Positions 52,293 through 61,078 of a stretch of 64,000 nucleotides of DNA are shown here, one piece after another. The DNA is taken from NCBI GenBank assembly GCA_041398245.1, contig JAWKVC010000009.1, forward strand, positions 96,528 to 160,527. The letters run 5' to 3'. Position 1 is the stretch's first letter. Every line of letters begins with the position of its first letter. Made by a program: the position numbers and the translations under genes. The notes under the pieces are model-generated. The model did no database searches. It had not been told where the DNA came from and was given only the letters and a program-made list of their open reading frames with translations. Source of the DNA: UBA7672 sp041398245. GTDB lineage: Bacteria > Pseudomonadota > Alphaproteobacteria > Caulobacterales > Hyphomonadaceae.

Positions 52293-53528
52293 ATGGCCGA
52301 CGTCTTCATCAGCTACGCCTCCACGGACCGGGCGCTCGCTCAATCGCTGGCAAGCGATCTTGAGCGGCATGGCTATACGGTCTGGTGGGACGCCAGCCTG
52401 TTGAGCGGCGATCATTTCCGCGCGGTCATTGCGCGCGAGCTCGCCGCGGCTCAGTGCATTGTGGTGATCTGGACGTCGAATTCCGTGCGGTCGGACTGGG
52501 TGCTGGCGGAAGCGGAACACGGGCGCCTCGCATCGAAGCTGGTGCCGGTCCGCGTCGAGTCGCTGATGGCGAGCGCGATCCCGATGCCGTTCGGGGTTCT
52601 GCATACTGCCCTGGCGCATCATCGCGACGAGATCACAGGCGCCGTGCAGCGGCTTCTGGCGTCGGCGGGCGCCTCCGCGAGCGCGGCCGGGACGGAGCTG
52701 CCGCGCCATGGCGGCGAACGCAGCGACGTCTGGCCGGACGGAACCGGCAAGTCGCCGTCTGGCGAACGCATTCTTGCAGGATCGGAGTTTCGTGATCTGC
52801 CGGAGACGCCGCTTCTGGTCGTCGTGCCCGCAGGCGGTTTCATCATGGGGTCGCCGGTCAAGGAGGCCGGACGGGCGGCGAGCGAAGGCCCGCAGCATCG
52901 CATCCGTATCGCGGCGCCCCTCGCCGTGGGGAAACATCCGGTGACGTTCCAGGAATGGGACCTGTTCTGCGACAAGACCCAGTCGGCCTATCGCCCCGAC
53001 GACAATGGCTGGGGCCGCGGGGAGCGTCCGGTGGTGAATGTCTCGTGGGAGGATTCACAGGCCTATTGCGAATGGCTCTCCATCGCGACGGGGCATATCT
53101 ATCGCTTGCTGTCTGAAGCCGAATGGGAGTTCTGCTGCCGGTCCGGCTCGACGACCCGCTATGCGTTTGGCGACGTGATCACAACCGAACAGGCGAACTT
53201 CAACGGCAGCGTTCATCTGATGCCGGGCAGCACAAACACCTATCGCAAGCGAACAACGCCGGTCGGGCAGTTTCCGCCCAACGCCTTTGGTCTTTCGGAC
53301 ATGCACGGCAATGTCAGCGAATGGGTAAGCGACCCGTGGCACGACGATTACGTCGGCGCGCCCACCGATGGCGTCGCCTGGGGAGGCGCGTCCGGAAGCA
53401 GGCGCATCGTGCGCGGAGGCTCGTGGCACGACTTTCCGCAGCATGTCAGGTCGGCCCACCGCGCATGGTCGCCATTGTCCGAACGCATCAAGAATGTGGG
53501 GTTGCGCGTTTGCCGAAGCCTGGGGTGA
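52293..53528 (+). CDS. TIR domain fused to FGE/SUMF1-type domain
   Basis: 411 residues. Residues 1-115 are a TIR domain (ADVFISYASTDRALAQSLAS, WWDASLLSGDHF, SDWVLAEAEHGRLASKLVPV); the Glu in WVLAEAE sits where NAD-cleaving TIRs have their catalytic Glu. After a linker, residues 175-408 form a sulfatase-modifying-factor fold: LVVVPAGGFIMGSP, VVNVSWEDSQAYCEWLS, RLLSEAEWEFCCRSGS, NAFGLSDMHGNVSEWV, RIVRGGSWHDFPQHVRSA. The catalytic cysteines of formylglycine-generating enzymes are missing after RGGSW, so it is more likely a ligand-binding C-type-lectin fold. A sensor-effector role, for example in defence, is inference. Confidence 0.9.
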   Translation: MADVFISYASTDRALAQSLASDLERHGYTVWWDASLLSGDHFRAVIARELAAAQCIVVIWTSNSVRSDWVLAEAEHGRLASKLVPVRVESLMASAIPMPFGVLHTALAHHRDEITGAVQRLLASAGASASAAGTELPRHGGERSDVWPDGTGKSPSGERILAGSEFRDLPETPLLVVVPAGGFIMGSPVKEAGRAASEGPQHRIRIAAPLAVGKHPVTFQEWDLFCDKTQSAYRPDDNGWGRGERPVVNVSWEDSQAYCEWLSIATGHIYRLLSEAEWEFCCRSGSTTRYAFGDVITTEQANFNGSVHLMPGSTNTYRKRTTPVGQFPPNAFGLSDMHGNVSEWVSDPWHDDYVGAPTDGVAWGGASGSRRIVRGGSWHDFPQHVRSAHRAWSPLSERIKNVGLRVCRSLG

Positions 53529-53568
53529 TCGCAGATCAGATCCGGTCGATCGGCGCCGCCTGATGCCG

Positions 53569-54048
53569 TTATTGCGGCTTCCGCTGCCGCCCTGCTTCGC
53601 CATCGGAAGCGGCGCCGCTCGGGTTCTGCATCGCTGTCGTCTCGACATTCCAGACATGCACGATGTCTGAATTGTCACACCAGTCGATGACGCAGAGATC
53701 GTTGACGCGCGCCGCAAGGACGAGCGGCTCCCGCGCGGCGTCCTGTCCGAAGAGGAAGCGGCAGTCCTTTGGCTTGAGGCCCTGATCCGGAGCGTCTTCA
53801 AACAGCGCGATGATGCGCTCCAGCGCGCGGCCGTTACAGGTTTCGATCGAGATCACGCAATCGCGCGCATTGCCTGACAGTGTCGCGCTGGTATCGCCAT
53901 CGCGAAGGAGACTGTTGGCCAACAGCTCGCGATCGGCGGCGAAGATTTTCCGGAAAAGTATCCGGTAGGCCGCGAGGCCGTAGAACGGCTTTTCCAGGCT
54001 GTCGATGTCGAAGACGATGCCGAGGACGTAGGTTGGGGAGTCCGTCAT
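53569..54048 (-). CDS. Hypothetical protein convergent with TIR-FGE
   Basis: 159 residues from the ATG at 54048 (GGGAGATTTGG upstream). The protein is soluble, with blocks TYVLGIVFDIDSLEKPFYGL, RDCVISIETCNGRALERII and CVIDWCDNSDIVHVWNVE. It has four cysteines. No family is recognised, and no signal or membrane span is present. It ends 40 bases from the end of the TIR-FGE gene and points toward it. Confidence 0.68.
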   Translation of the reverse strand: MTDSPTYVLGIVFDIDSLEKPFYGLAAYRILFRKIFAADRELLANSLLRDGDTSATLSGNARDCVISIETCNGRALERIIALFEDAPDQGLKPKDCRFLFGQDAAREPLVLAARVNDLCVIDWCDNSDIVHVWNVETTAMQNPSGAASDGEAGRQRKPQ

Positions 54049-54141
54049 TCCAAATCTCCCGTGTAGAACCTTACGGTGATCCTGCCCGCTGCGTCCGGCG
54101 TGGCGCATCCGGCGGTGTGGCGCCTGGCGGACGCGGCTGGC

Positions 54142-54345
54142 TCAAAGATGCCAACTGAAATTGCCGCCGGACATCTGGGTGGCCAGCATGGTGACCCGCC
54201 CAAGCCGCTCAGGATCTGATGAGAGCTGGCTATGCAGTTGAGCCAACTTCTTTCGCCCGCCCGCCTTGGCCATGGGCGGGCCGGAATTCACGGCTGCGTT
54301 GGCTCGCATCGCTTCCGTCGCCAGGCGACGATCGTCCTCGCTCAT
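54142..54345 (-). CDS. Small hypothetical protein
   Basis: 67 residues; GAGGGGC precedes the ATG at 54345. The sequence is charged and Ala-rich (SEDDRRLATEAMRANAAVNS, KKLAQLHSQLSSDPERL) and ends in SGGNFSWHL. It lies 93 bases upstream of the convergent gene, on the same strand, and may share its transcript. No family is recognised. Confidence 0.5.
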   Translation of the reverse strand: MSEDDRRLATEAMRANAAVNSGPPMAKAGGRKKLAQLHSQLSSDPERLGRVTMLATQMSGGNFSWHL

Positions 54346-54455
54346 GGGCGCCCCTCTTCTAGTTGCGCATCAAACCGGACATGCCGATGCTAGCACGGAG
54401 CAGGCGGCAGGAACATCCAACGCGTGATCGTCTTCGGCGAAGGGCGGGGCTGACC

Positions 54456-54794
54456 TCACGGCCGGCTGGATATCTGGAAGGGATTTCCGTCGGGGTCGGC
54501 GCCGTTGCACATGTCGAATTGCCTGGCCGAGACGACCTTTCCCATTTTCGCGCCGCGCTTCACGAGCGTGGCGCGGGCGGCCGCCACGTCGGTTGCGTGA
54601 AAGACGATCTTTGGCGGACGTTTCCCGGGCTTTCCCCCGTCGGCATGAAGCGCGAGACGGCACTCGCCTGCATCGAAATCGACCCATCCATCTTCACGTC
54701 CGGCGACCTTCAGGCCGAGAACATCGCGATAGAACGCCTCCATCGCCTCCATGCGCGAGGTGAACAGGATGATCCGTCGGACTTTCAGTTTCAT
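54456..54794 (-). CDS. VOC-family (glyoxalase-like) protein
   Basis: 112 residues from the ATG at 54794 (GGAGGCGCC upstream). It is a single VOC module: RRIILFTSRMEAMEAFYRDV, LGLKVAGREDGWVDFDAG, RLALHADGG, and the typical end FDMCNGADPDGNPFQI. Members include glyoxalase I, fosfomycin and bleomycin resistance proteins and dioxygenases; no metal-ligand set points to one of these. It is soluble and cytoplasmic. Confidence 0.85.
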   Translation of the reverse strand: MKLKVRRIILFTSRMEAMEAFYRDVLGLKVAGREDGWVDFDAGECRLALHADGGKPGKRPPKIVFHATDVAAARATLVKRGAKMGKVVSARQFDMCNGADPDGNPFQISSRP

Positions 54795-55148
54795 CGGGCG
54801 CCTCCAGACAGCGATCCGCCGATCAAGACGCTTCACATTTTTTTCCGCAAGCGTTCTTTGAGGCGGCTGTGGCTGCTGGCGTCTAGGGGCAGGAGTTGGC
54901 CCTTAACGGTCAGTCACTGATGCCAGGATGTGTCGCCCCAAATAGAGGCGGCTAGCCTATGGCCACATCGCACTCATAATAGGCGTCTGTGGCCGAGCCA
55001 GCCGTCAATCTACCGATCGCGTATCTTGTCTCTGGTCGGATCTGAGTGGAGAAGTAGGGACCGGTAGAAGTGAATCTTGCGCGCGACATGGATCATGACT
55101 CGTGGCGCGGAGCTACCCAAGTCAGGAACGTCTTGGAGCGGAGGTCCC
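54795..55148. other. Gap with tail copy of dispersed repeat
   Basis: No gene is supported. At 54884-54914 GGGGCAGGAGTTGGCCCTT and ACGGTCAGTC match the tail-type repeats at 31742 and 50234. GAGCGGAGG at the right end is the ribosome-binding site of the next gene. Confidence 0.45.
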
Positions 55149-55661
55149 GTGACCCGTTTGCCTGCTTTCGGTCTTGTCATCGGACTTGCTGGGATACCGC
55201 TCAACGCGGCAGCCCAAGCGACCGCCCAGCCGCCAGCGGCCGAGGTTGTCGACATCTCACTGCTGGGGAAGTCGGCGATTGAGCAGTTCAAGACGTACGA
55301 GGATGACGGAAGCTGTCCGGTCGGATCGCCATCCACGGAGTGTCGGGTCAACAGTCCGGCAGGTATCGAATACACGACAATCAAAGGCGTTGTCTGCGAG
55401 ATAACGGTTCAATCAAGTCGCCTGACAGGGTCTGTCATCCTGCCGTTTGGCCTGCAGCTCGGATTGGGCGTCGACGATGTGGTCCGTCTGACACCAAAGG
55501 ACCAAGCGGGTGGTCGCCTGTTCCTTCATGACGGTCGTCGAGGCTTTGAGTCAGGAGACGTGGCAATTGGTGATTTGGATCATACCATAGCGATGCTGAT
55601 GTGGTTCGATCTCAACGAGCGGCTGGCAACGATTCACTTCAGTGACCCGTGTTACGAGTAG
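55149..55661 (+). CDS. Exported hypothetical protein
   Basis: 170 residues from the GTG at 55149 (GCGGAGG upstream). A Sec signal (TRLPAFGLVIGLAGIPLNAA) is followed by a compact beta-rich domain resembling invasion-associated locus B type proteins (GSVILPFGLQLGLGVDDVVR, LTPKDQAGG). A Cys pair (DGSCPVGSPSTEC) and a final Cys suggest disulfides. The assignment to any family is tentative. Confidence 0.7.
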   Translation: MTRLPAFGLVIGLAGIPLNAAAQATAQPPAAEVVDISLLGKSAIEQFKTYEDDGSCPVGSPSTECRVNSPAGIEYTTIKGVVCEITVQSSRLTGSVILPFGLQLGLGVDDVVRLTPKDQAGGRLFLHDGRRGFESGDVAIGDLDHTIAMLMWFDLNERLATIHFSDPCYE

Positions 55662-55850
55662 TACGCAGGCAATTCGTGATTTCGTCGTCTGGCACAAGCG
55701 GGACATGTTCGTCCACGCCGCAAGGGCGGTAAGGTGACCCCAGGGCATCGCAGCGCTTTCGAGATGTCGGGTTAGGACGAACGGTCACGCCAAGAGCATT
55801 GCGGGCGCTCTGCTGCGTACATGCGCGGCGGCGGGTTGACGGGAGCCTTT

Positions 55851-56651
55851 CTAGCTAACGGGGTCAGACCTGCTCGGGTGACGTCCCGCACGATGTGGCA
55901 GGATGATAATCAGCACCACGATGAGCACGGTCAGCACTGCTGACGCCATTGGTCGGCTCAGCTCAAGACCTCCATGTGCAACCGGCTTGTCGAGGAAATC
56001 GCCAACCACAGCGCCAAGTGGCCGCGTCAGGATGAAAGCCGCCCAGAACAGCAGCGCCCGCGACACGCGCGTCCAGAAATAAAGCGCGGCGATGATTGCG
56101 AGACCAATGGAGAACACAACCGCTGCGCCGACATACCCAAGGCCCAACGCGCCCGTCGTCGCCGCGGGATCGCTCGCATCCGCAGCCATCCAGTCGCCGA
56201 GCGCCGTGCCCAGCGTCTGCGAGAAGGTGATCGTCACCCAGTAGAACACCTCGACCTTGGGCCGGTTCACCGTATCAACGGAGATCGTCCGCTCCGACCA
56301 GTACCAGATCGCCAGCGACGCGATGAGAAGCGTGAGAAGCAGAGCCGACCCGCCGATATACCCAATGCCCAGCGAACGCGTTGCATAATCCGCCAGTGTC
56401 GTTCCCGCCGTGGTCGAAGCGATGATCGTCGCCCAGTAGATCGCCGGATGAAACCTGCGCGCGGCGATCTGAACCGCAATCAGCAGGACAAGCACGGACA
56501 GGAACAACGCCGTGCCGGCGAGATAACCCCAGTCCAGCGTCATAGTGACAGTGTCGCCGCCGGTCTCGCCCAGCGTCGTAGCAAGGATCTTGATGATCCA
56601 GAACCCGAGCGTAACCGCCGGGACCTTGCTCAGCGTTGACCTGTCGTCCAT
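55851..56651 (-). CDS. COG4705-like repeat membrane protein
   Basis: 266 residues from the ATG at 56651. It has about eight membrane spans arranged as four repeats, each holding a motif of the kind KILATTLGETGGDT, ASTTAGTTLADYATR, TFSQTLGTALGDWMA or ILTRPLGAVVGDFLD. That repeated TLGD motif and the start KVPAVTLGFWIIKILATTLG are typical of COG4705 proteins, which are uncharacterised. The internal repeat suggests gene duplication. Confidence 0.88.
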   Translation of the reverse strand: MDDRSTLSKVPAVTLGFWIIKILATTLGETGGDTVTMTLDWGYLAGTALFLSVLVLLIAVQIAARRFHPAIYWATIIASTTAGTTLADYATRSLGIGYIGGSALLLTLLIASLAIWYWSERTISVDTVNRPKVEVFYWVTITFSQTLGTALGDWMAADASDPAATTGALGLGYVGAAVVFSIGLAIIAALYFWTRVSRALLFWAAFILTRPLGAVVGDFLDKPVAHGGLELSRPMASAVLTVLIVVLIIILPHRAGRHPSRSDPVS

Positions 56652-56864
56652 CGCGTGTCGCGTCCTCGTCTCGCTCGGCGCCAACAAACGGGCGCGTCGT
56701 TTTTGGCAGAACTGGGGCGATGAAACTTGGCAGGCGCGGCAGACGGTCTCAGCGTGTTGCAGATATCTGCGATGCCGTCGCGCCGTCCCGGCTGCTTGCC
56801 GCCCTGTTGCAGCCTGCTCAAGTGGGCGTATCATTCGAACCGGTTGGGTTCATGGAGCTCTCCC

Positions 56865-57233
56865 ATGTTGAGAATAGCCGTAATCGCCGGCGTGCTGGCC
56901 GTGACCGCGTCGATTGCAAGCGCGCAGGAGACGTCGACAGTTCAGGTTGTCATCGCCAAAGGCGTCGTGATCCACGATACGATGGGCGGCCTACCGGTCG
57001 ATATTCAGGTGACGTACAATCCCGATGGGACGTCCGCACTGCACATCGTTGGGCCGCGCGGGAATGGCCGCGACATCTCCGGTACATGGCGTTTGGACGG
57101 CGACAAGGTCTGCAGTGCCAACCAGATAAATCCGATCGAAAGCTGCGTCTCGATCCCGCCGGACAAGAAGCCGGGCGACTCATTCGCAGTGGCTACGCCG
57201 CGTGGTGAGGTGACTCTGACGATCAATCGCTAG
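56865..57233 (+). CDS. Small exported hypothetical protein
   Basis: 122 residues from the ATG at 56865 (GGAGCTC upstream). Sec signal (RIAVIAGVLAVTASIASAQE). The mature domain is beta-rich: VIHDTMGGLPVDIQVTYNPD, GRDISGTWRLDGDKVCSANQ, PIESCVSIPPDKKPGDSF, with one Cys pair. It resembles small periplasmic beta-barrels, but no family is certain. It diverges from the COG4705-like gene. Confidence 0.72.
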   Translation: MLRIAVIAGVLAVTASIASAQETSTVQVVIAKGVVIHDTMGGLPVDIQVTYNPDGTSALHIVGPRGNGRDISGTWRLDGDKVCSANQINPIESCVSIPPDKKPGDSFAVATPRGEVTLTINR

Positions 57234-57297
57234 GCTGCGAGCGTTCGAGGCGATCCGGCCCACTCCTGGTGAGATATTTAGCCTGTTCGCGAATGAC

Positions 57298-57420
57298 TGG
57301 CTTCGGCGACATGCGGACACTGCACGCTGGCGCCGGCTGCCGCCCCCTCCGTCTCGCTGACGGCGTCAGCGATGCACCTCCCCCACGCTTCGCGCAGAGG
57401 AGGAAAGCTGCCTGCGAGTC
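57298..57420. repeat. Head fragment of the dispersed repeat and a second palindromic repeat
   Basis: TTCGGCGACATGC at 57302-57314 is the head of the dispersed repeat; the match then ends. CACCTCCCCCACGCTTCGCG and GAGGAGGAAAG (57379-57410) look like a separate repeat type seen in related genomes. The gap 57234-57432 holds no gene. Confidence 0.5.
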
Positions 57421-57432
57421 AGGCGCGGTCAG

Positions 57433-57756
57433 TCAGACCGGGGCGATGGTGGCGTAGCGCCAGGCGAGCAGCAGGGCGAGAATGAAGACGCCGGCCAGGA
57501 AGATCGGCGTGGTGAAGCGCTTCACATAGTGAAAGGTGAGCGCCTGCACGATGGCGACGGCGATGAACATCGGCCACGCGCTGACGAGGCCGGCGAGAAG
57601 ACCGCCGGCCGAGGGCAGCGGGATCGCCGGCGCAGCTCCCGGCGGCGCGAGGATCATCGCGGGCAGGACGCCCGCGAACCAGACAAGGGCGATGGCGGCG
57701 ACGAAGACCGCCGCATGCTTGATCCACTGGGTGCGCGACACGTGAGCCTCAGCCAC
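57433..57756 (-). CDS. Three-span membrane protein after ybaB
   Basis: 107 residues with three hydrophobic segments (AAVFVAAIALVWFAGVLPAM, LLAGLVSAWPMFIAVAIVQA, IFLAGVFILALLLAWRYATI). It starts seven bases after ybaB, so it belongs to the dnaX-ybaB transcript, in the place where recR is usually found. No family is recognised. Confidence 0.75.
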   Translation of the reverse strand: MAEAHVSRTQWIKHAAVFVAAIALVWFAGVLPAMILAPPGAAPAIPLPSAGGLLAGLVSAWPMFIAVAIVQALTFHYVKRFTTPIFLAGVFILALLLAWRYATIAPV

Positions 57757-57763
57757 TCTTGCC

Positions 57764-58093
57764 TCAGAACGGAAGCTTGAAGCCGGGGAGCATGCCGCCG
57801 AGGCCGCCGGTGGCTTCCTTCATGGCGCTGGCCATCGCCTCGTCGAGCTTGCGGCGGGCATCTGCGTGCGCGGCCTTGATGAGGTCCTCGACCATTTCCC
57901 TGTCGCCCGGCGTCATCAGCGAAGGATCGATCGAGAGCGCGTGCAGCTCGCCCTTGCCCTTCAGCGTGACTTTCACCATGCCGCCGCCGGCCGCGCCTTC
58001 GGCCGTGATCTGGTCCATGCGGTCCTGCGCTTCCTGCAGACGCTGTTGCATCTGCTGCGCCTGACGCATGATATCGGAGAGGTCTTTCATCAC
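57764..58093 (-). CDS. ybaB: YbaB/EbfC nucleoid-associated protein
   Basis: 109 residues, the usual size. The family pattern is clear: MRQAQQMQQRLQEAQDRMDQ, ITAEGAAGGGMVKVTLKGKG, ALSIDPSLMTPGDREMVEDL. The dimer binds DNA and is nearly always encoded with dnaX and recR. It follows dnaX by eight bases. Confidence 0.96.
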   Translation of the reverse strand: MMKDLSDIMRQAQQMQQRLQEAQDRMDQITAEGAAGGGMVKVTLKGKGELHALSIDPSLMTPGDREMVEDLIKAAHADARRKLDEAMASAMKEATGGLGGMLPGFKLPF

Positions 58094-58101
58094 TCGCCCT
58101 C

Positions 58102-60036
58102 TTAATCGTCTGAGTCGTCGTATTCCTCGGGGTCGGGAATGTCTTCCTCCGCCCGTTCGCGATAGCCGAAGTCTATGTGGATGACATTGGGCGAGGCGGG
58201 CCCGTCCTCAAGATCATCGGGCGCATCGGCCGCATCCGCGTCCTCGACGCGCAGCACTTTCGATCCCGGGAACAGGCGCAGCGCCTCGGCGATTTTCGGC
58301 AGGGCGGCGGCGGCGGCGAGCTTTTCGTCCGCCATGCGGCGGCGGCGCTCGGAGACGCTTTCGGGGCCGCCATCGTTCGATTGCAGCACGTCCCATTCGA
58401 CGCCGGAGACATCTTCCAGCCAGTCCTTGATGCGCTGGGAGAGATTGGCGGGCGCGTTGGGTGCGGCGGTGTAGCGGAAATGGCCCCATGTGATTTCGGC
58501 GGGGCGGACGAAACGCTCGATCTCGTATTTCAGCGCGATCTCGCGGCGGGCGTCGAGCTCGGCGACGATCTCGCGCAGGGATGCGAGCTTCACGCCGTCA
58601 TGCGGCTCTTCATTCGGCGTGAGGCGCGGCGCGATCGCCTTGGCGGGACCGGGGGACGATGACGATGCGGATGCGGTCGGCGCCGGCTGACGCGGTTCGG
58701 ACCGCGGCTCGGGACGCGGGTCAGGACGACTTTCAGGCCGGGACTTTGGGGGCGGCACAGCGGCCCCGCCCGCAAGCAGGCGCGCGGCATCCTCCGGCGA
58801 GGGCAGGCTCGCGGCGGCGGCGAGACGCAGCACCACCATCTCGGCGGCGGCCGGCGGATCCGGCGCGCGGGCGCAATCCTCGAAGCCTTGCAGCAGCATG
58901 CGCCACATGCGGGCGGAGAGCGCAGGCGACAGCTGGCCGGCCATCTCCTGCGTGCGGCGGGCCCAGTCGGGCGGGCCAGCGAAGGCGTAGGCGTCGCCAA
59001 GGGCCTGGGCGCGGCTGATCTCGACGACGACGTCCATCAGGTCCTTGATGAGGACCGGCGCATCGGCGCCCTGTTCAAGCAGCGCGCCGGCTTCCTCCAG
59101 CGCGGCCTTGTGATCGCCGGCGATGATGCGGTCCATCAGGTCGAGCACGCGCGAGCGGTCGGCGAGGCCGAGCATGTCGCGGACCTGTTCGGCGGAGACT
59201 TCCCTGCCCTCGCCGCCGGCCTGAACGATCGCCTGATCGAGGATGGAGAGGCCATCGCGCGCCGAGCCTTCCGCCGCGCGGGCGATGAGGGCGAGCGCTT
59301 CGGCGGAGACGTTCGCGCCTTCCTGCCTGCAGATGTTGGCGAGGTGGTCGGTGAGCTGTTCGGTCGAGAAGCGCTGCAGGTTGAAACGCTGGCAGCGCGA
59401 CAGGACGGTGACGGGGACTTTCCGGATCTCGGTCGTCGCGAAGATGAACTTCACATGCGGCGGCGGTTCTTCCAGCGTCTTCAGGAGCGCGTTGAACGCG
59501 GCCGTCGACAGCATGTGGACTTCGTCGATGATGTAGACCTTGTAGCGCGCATTGACCGGCGCATAGCGCGCGCCATCGAGCAGGTCGCGCATGTCGCTGA
59601 CGCCGGTGTGCGAGGCGGCGTCGAGTTCGAGCACGTCGGGATGCTGGGACGCCATGATCGCGGCGCAGTGCACGCCGGGCGGATCAAGCTGCATGGACGG
59701 CTGATGCACGTCCTTCGTTTCGTAGTTGAGGGCGCGGGCGAGCAGGCGCGCCGTGGTCGTCTTGCCGACGCCGCGCACGCCGGTGAGCATGAAGGCGTGG
59801 GCGATGCGGCCGGTCCTGAAGGCGTTGGACAGGGTGCGGACCATCGCCTCCTGCCCGACGAGATCCTCGAAGCGGGTGGGACGGTATTTGCGGGCCAGCA
59901 CCTGATAGGCGGCGCCCGGCGCCGGCCCGAGCGGGACATCGTCGCCGAACATGGACGCGGTCAGCGTGTCGCGCTCTTCGGCGACATCGGCGTCTGGTCC
60001 CTCTTCGGGTGGTTTTGGGGGCTTCTTCCCGGCCAT
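58102..60036 (-). CDS. dnaX: DNA polymerase III subunit gamma/tau DnaX
   Basis: 644 residues from the ATG at 60036. The clamp-loader AAA+ module includes YRPTRFEDLVGQEAMVRTL, Walker A GVRGVGKTTTARLLAR, the block ELDAASHTGVSDMRDLLDGA, Walker B with VYIIDEVHMLSTAAFNALL, and the SRC-type sensor LSRCQRFNLQRF. A Pro/Ser-rich linker (residues about 440-490) and a C-terminal tau-like domain follow. It loads the beta clamp and couples the polymerases at the fork. Whether a shorter gamma form is made by frameshifting could not be judged. Confidence 0.96.
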   Translation of the reverse strand: MAGKKPPKPPEEGPDADVAEERDTLTASMFGDDVPLGPAPGAAYQVLARKYRPTRFEDLVGQEAMVRTLSNAFRTGRIAHAFMLTGVRGVGKTTTARLLARALNYETKDVHQPSMQLDPPGVHCAAIMASQHPDVLELDAASHTGVSDMRDLLDGARYAPVNARYKVYIIDEVHMLSTAAFNALLKTLEEPPPHVKFIFATTEIRKVPVTVLSRCQRFNLQRFSTEQLTDHLANICRQEGANVSAEALALIARAAEGSARDGLSILDQAIVQAGGEGREVSAEQVRDMLGLADRSRVLDLMDRIIAGDHKAALEEAGALLEQGADAPVLIKDLMDVVVEISRAQALGDAYAFAGPPDWARRTQEMAGQLSPALSARMWRMLLQGFEDCARAPDPPAAAEMVVLRLAAAASLPSPEDAARLLAGGAAVPPPKSRPESRPDPRPEPRSEPRQPAPTASASSSSPGPAKAIAPRLTPNEEPHDGVKLASLREIVAELDARREIALKYEIERFVRPAEITWGHFRYTAAPNAPANLSQRIKDWLEDVSGVEWDVLQSNDGGPESVSERRRRMADEKLAAAAALPKIAEALRLFPGSKVLRVEDADAADAPDDLEDGPASPNVIHIDFGYRERAEEDIPDPEEYDDSDD

Positions 60037-60117
60037 GGGAGCTATATGGACCAGCCGGGCGGGAGAATCCAACCCGGGATCACCGGCCCGCCCCGCCAGC
60101 AGGGGCGAACGACGCCC

Positions 60118-61005
60118 TTAAGTTGGGGATCGACCGGGCGCCAGTTCCCCGAGCGCGGTCTTCAAGCCCGCCCGCAACGCGCCGAGACCTCCGAGCCCTC
60201 TTGCGTATTCGATCCTGCGGAGGTGCATCACATCAAACGGCACGCGCGTGCCCCGTTCGGCGAGAATCAGCGTGTTGCGCCCGATCGCATGCGAAATGCC
60301 CGTCTCGTACATGACATTGGCGTTCAGGCCGCTGATGTCCGACACGACAATTCTGGAGCCTTTGATCAGGGAAAAGATTTCGCTGATGATATGCTTCGAG
60401 CCATAGAATTCATCGGCGCGCCTGCATGACAACCCCGCCGCCTCGCACGCCGGGCGGATCGCCTTGTCAAAGACGGCGCGCCGGCTTCCATGAAACGGCA
60501 TCAGCACGGCGACATCGGCGAAAGCGGCGCCTTCTGCTTCGGGAAGAGCGGAGACATAGATTTCAGCGCCGGGAACGTTTGTGTCGCGCGTCTTTGTCAG
60601 GCTGAAGCCAATTGTCTTGCGCAGCACCTGCATGAGGCCCGTATCGCGAACGGTTGCACCGCTGGCGCCTTCAGCGAGCCATGCGACCAGCGCGCTGGAA
60701 ATTCCGGCGTCAACCGTGTCCGCGAGCGGTCGACCCAGAACCGGCGAGAAGGTGTAGGTCAGCAGTTCGGCCCGTTCGAGGCCGGCCAGAAAATCGGCTG
60801 GAGAGGCGCTGCCTGCAAAATCCAGCGTTGGCCAGAAGCGCTCAAACACCAGATCGAGCGAAACCTCCGCCGGTCCCGCGCGAGACCAGTCCCGGACTGC
60901 GATGACCACTTCGCAGGCAAGCCACTCGAAGCTGCGATACGCCTTGAAAAGAGACAGTATGCGACTGGCTTCGGGACCTGGGGGATCGGTTTGGAACTCC
61001 GCCAT
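60118..61005 (-). CDS. Protein with C-terminal TIR-like / deoxyribosyltransferase-like domain
   Basis: 295 residues from the ATG at 61005 (CAGGAGGCG upstream). The first 175 residues are helical and unassigned. The last 115 form an alpha/beta nucleotide-binding domain: ADVAVLMPFHGSRRAVFDKA, LSCRRADEFYGSKHIISEIF, SRIVVSDISGLNANVMYETG, SHAIGRNTLILAE. This resembles TIR-like and nucleoside 2-deoxyribosyltransferase-like domains found in bacterial conflict systems; the YETG glutamate sits at the usual catalytic place. It lies between dnaX and ffs. The function is inferred, not shown. Confidence 0.78.
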   Translation of the reverse strand: MAEFQTDPPGPEASRILSLFKAYRSFEWLACEVVIAVRDWSRAGPAEVSLDLVFERFWPTLDFAGSASPADFLAGLERAELLTYTFSPVLGRPLADTVDAGISSALVAWLAEGASGATVRDTGLMQVLRKTIGFSLTKTRDTNVPGAEIYVSALPEAEGAAFADVAVLMPFHGSRRAVFDKAIRPACEAAGLSCRRADEFYGSKHIISEIFSLIKGSRIVVSDISGLNANVMYETGISHAIGRNTLILAERGTRVPFDVMHLRRIEYARGLGGLGALRAGLKTALGELAPGRSPT

Positions 61006-61078
61006 CGCGGCGCCTCCTGAGCCACCAAATGCGGCGTCCGGCCATCCGGGGACGGCGCCGGATGCAACTCGGCGGGGA

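Noticed and set aside
51880..53528. Diversity-generating retroelement
   Set aside because: The FGE-type end of the TIR protein would suit a variable target, but no reverse transcriptase or template repeat is visible in the window.
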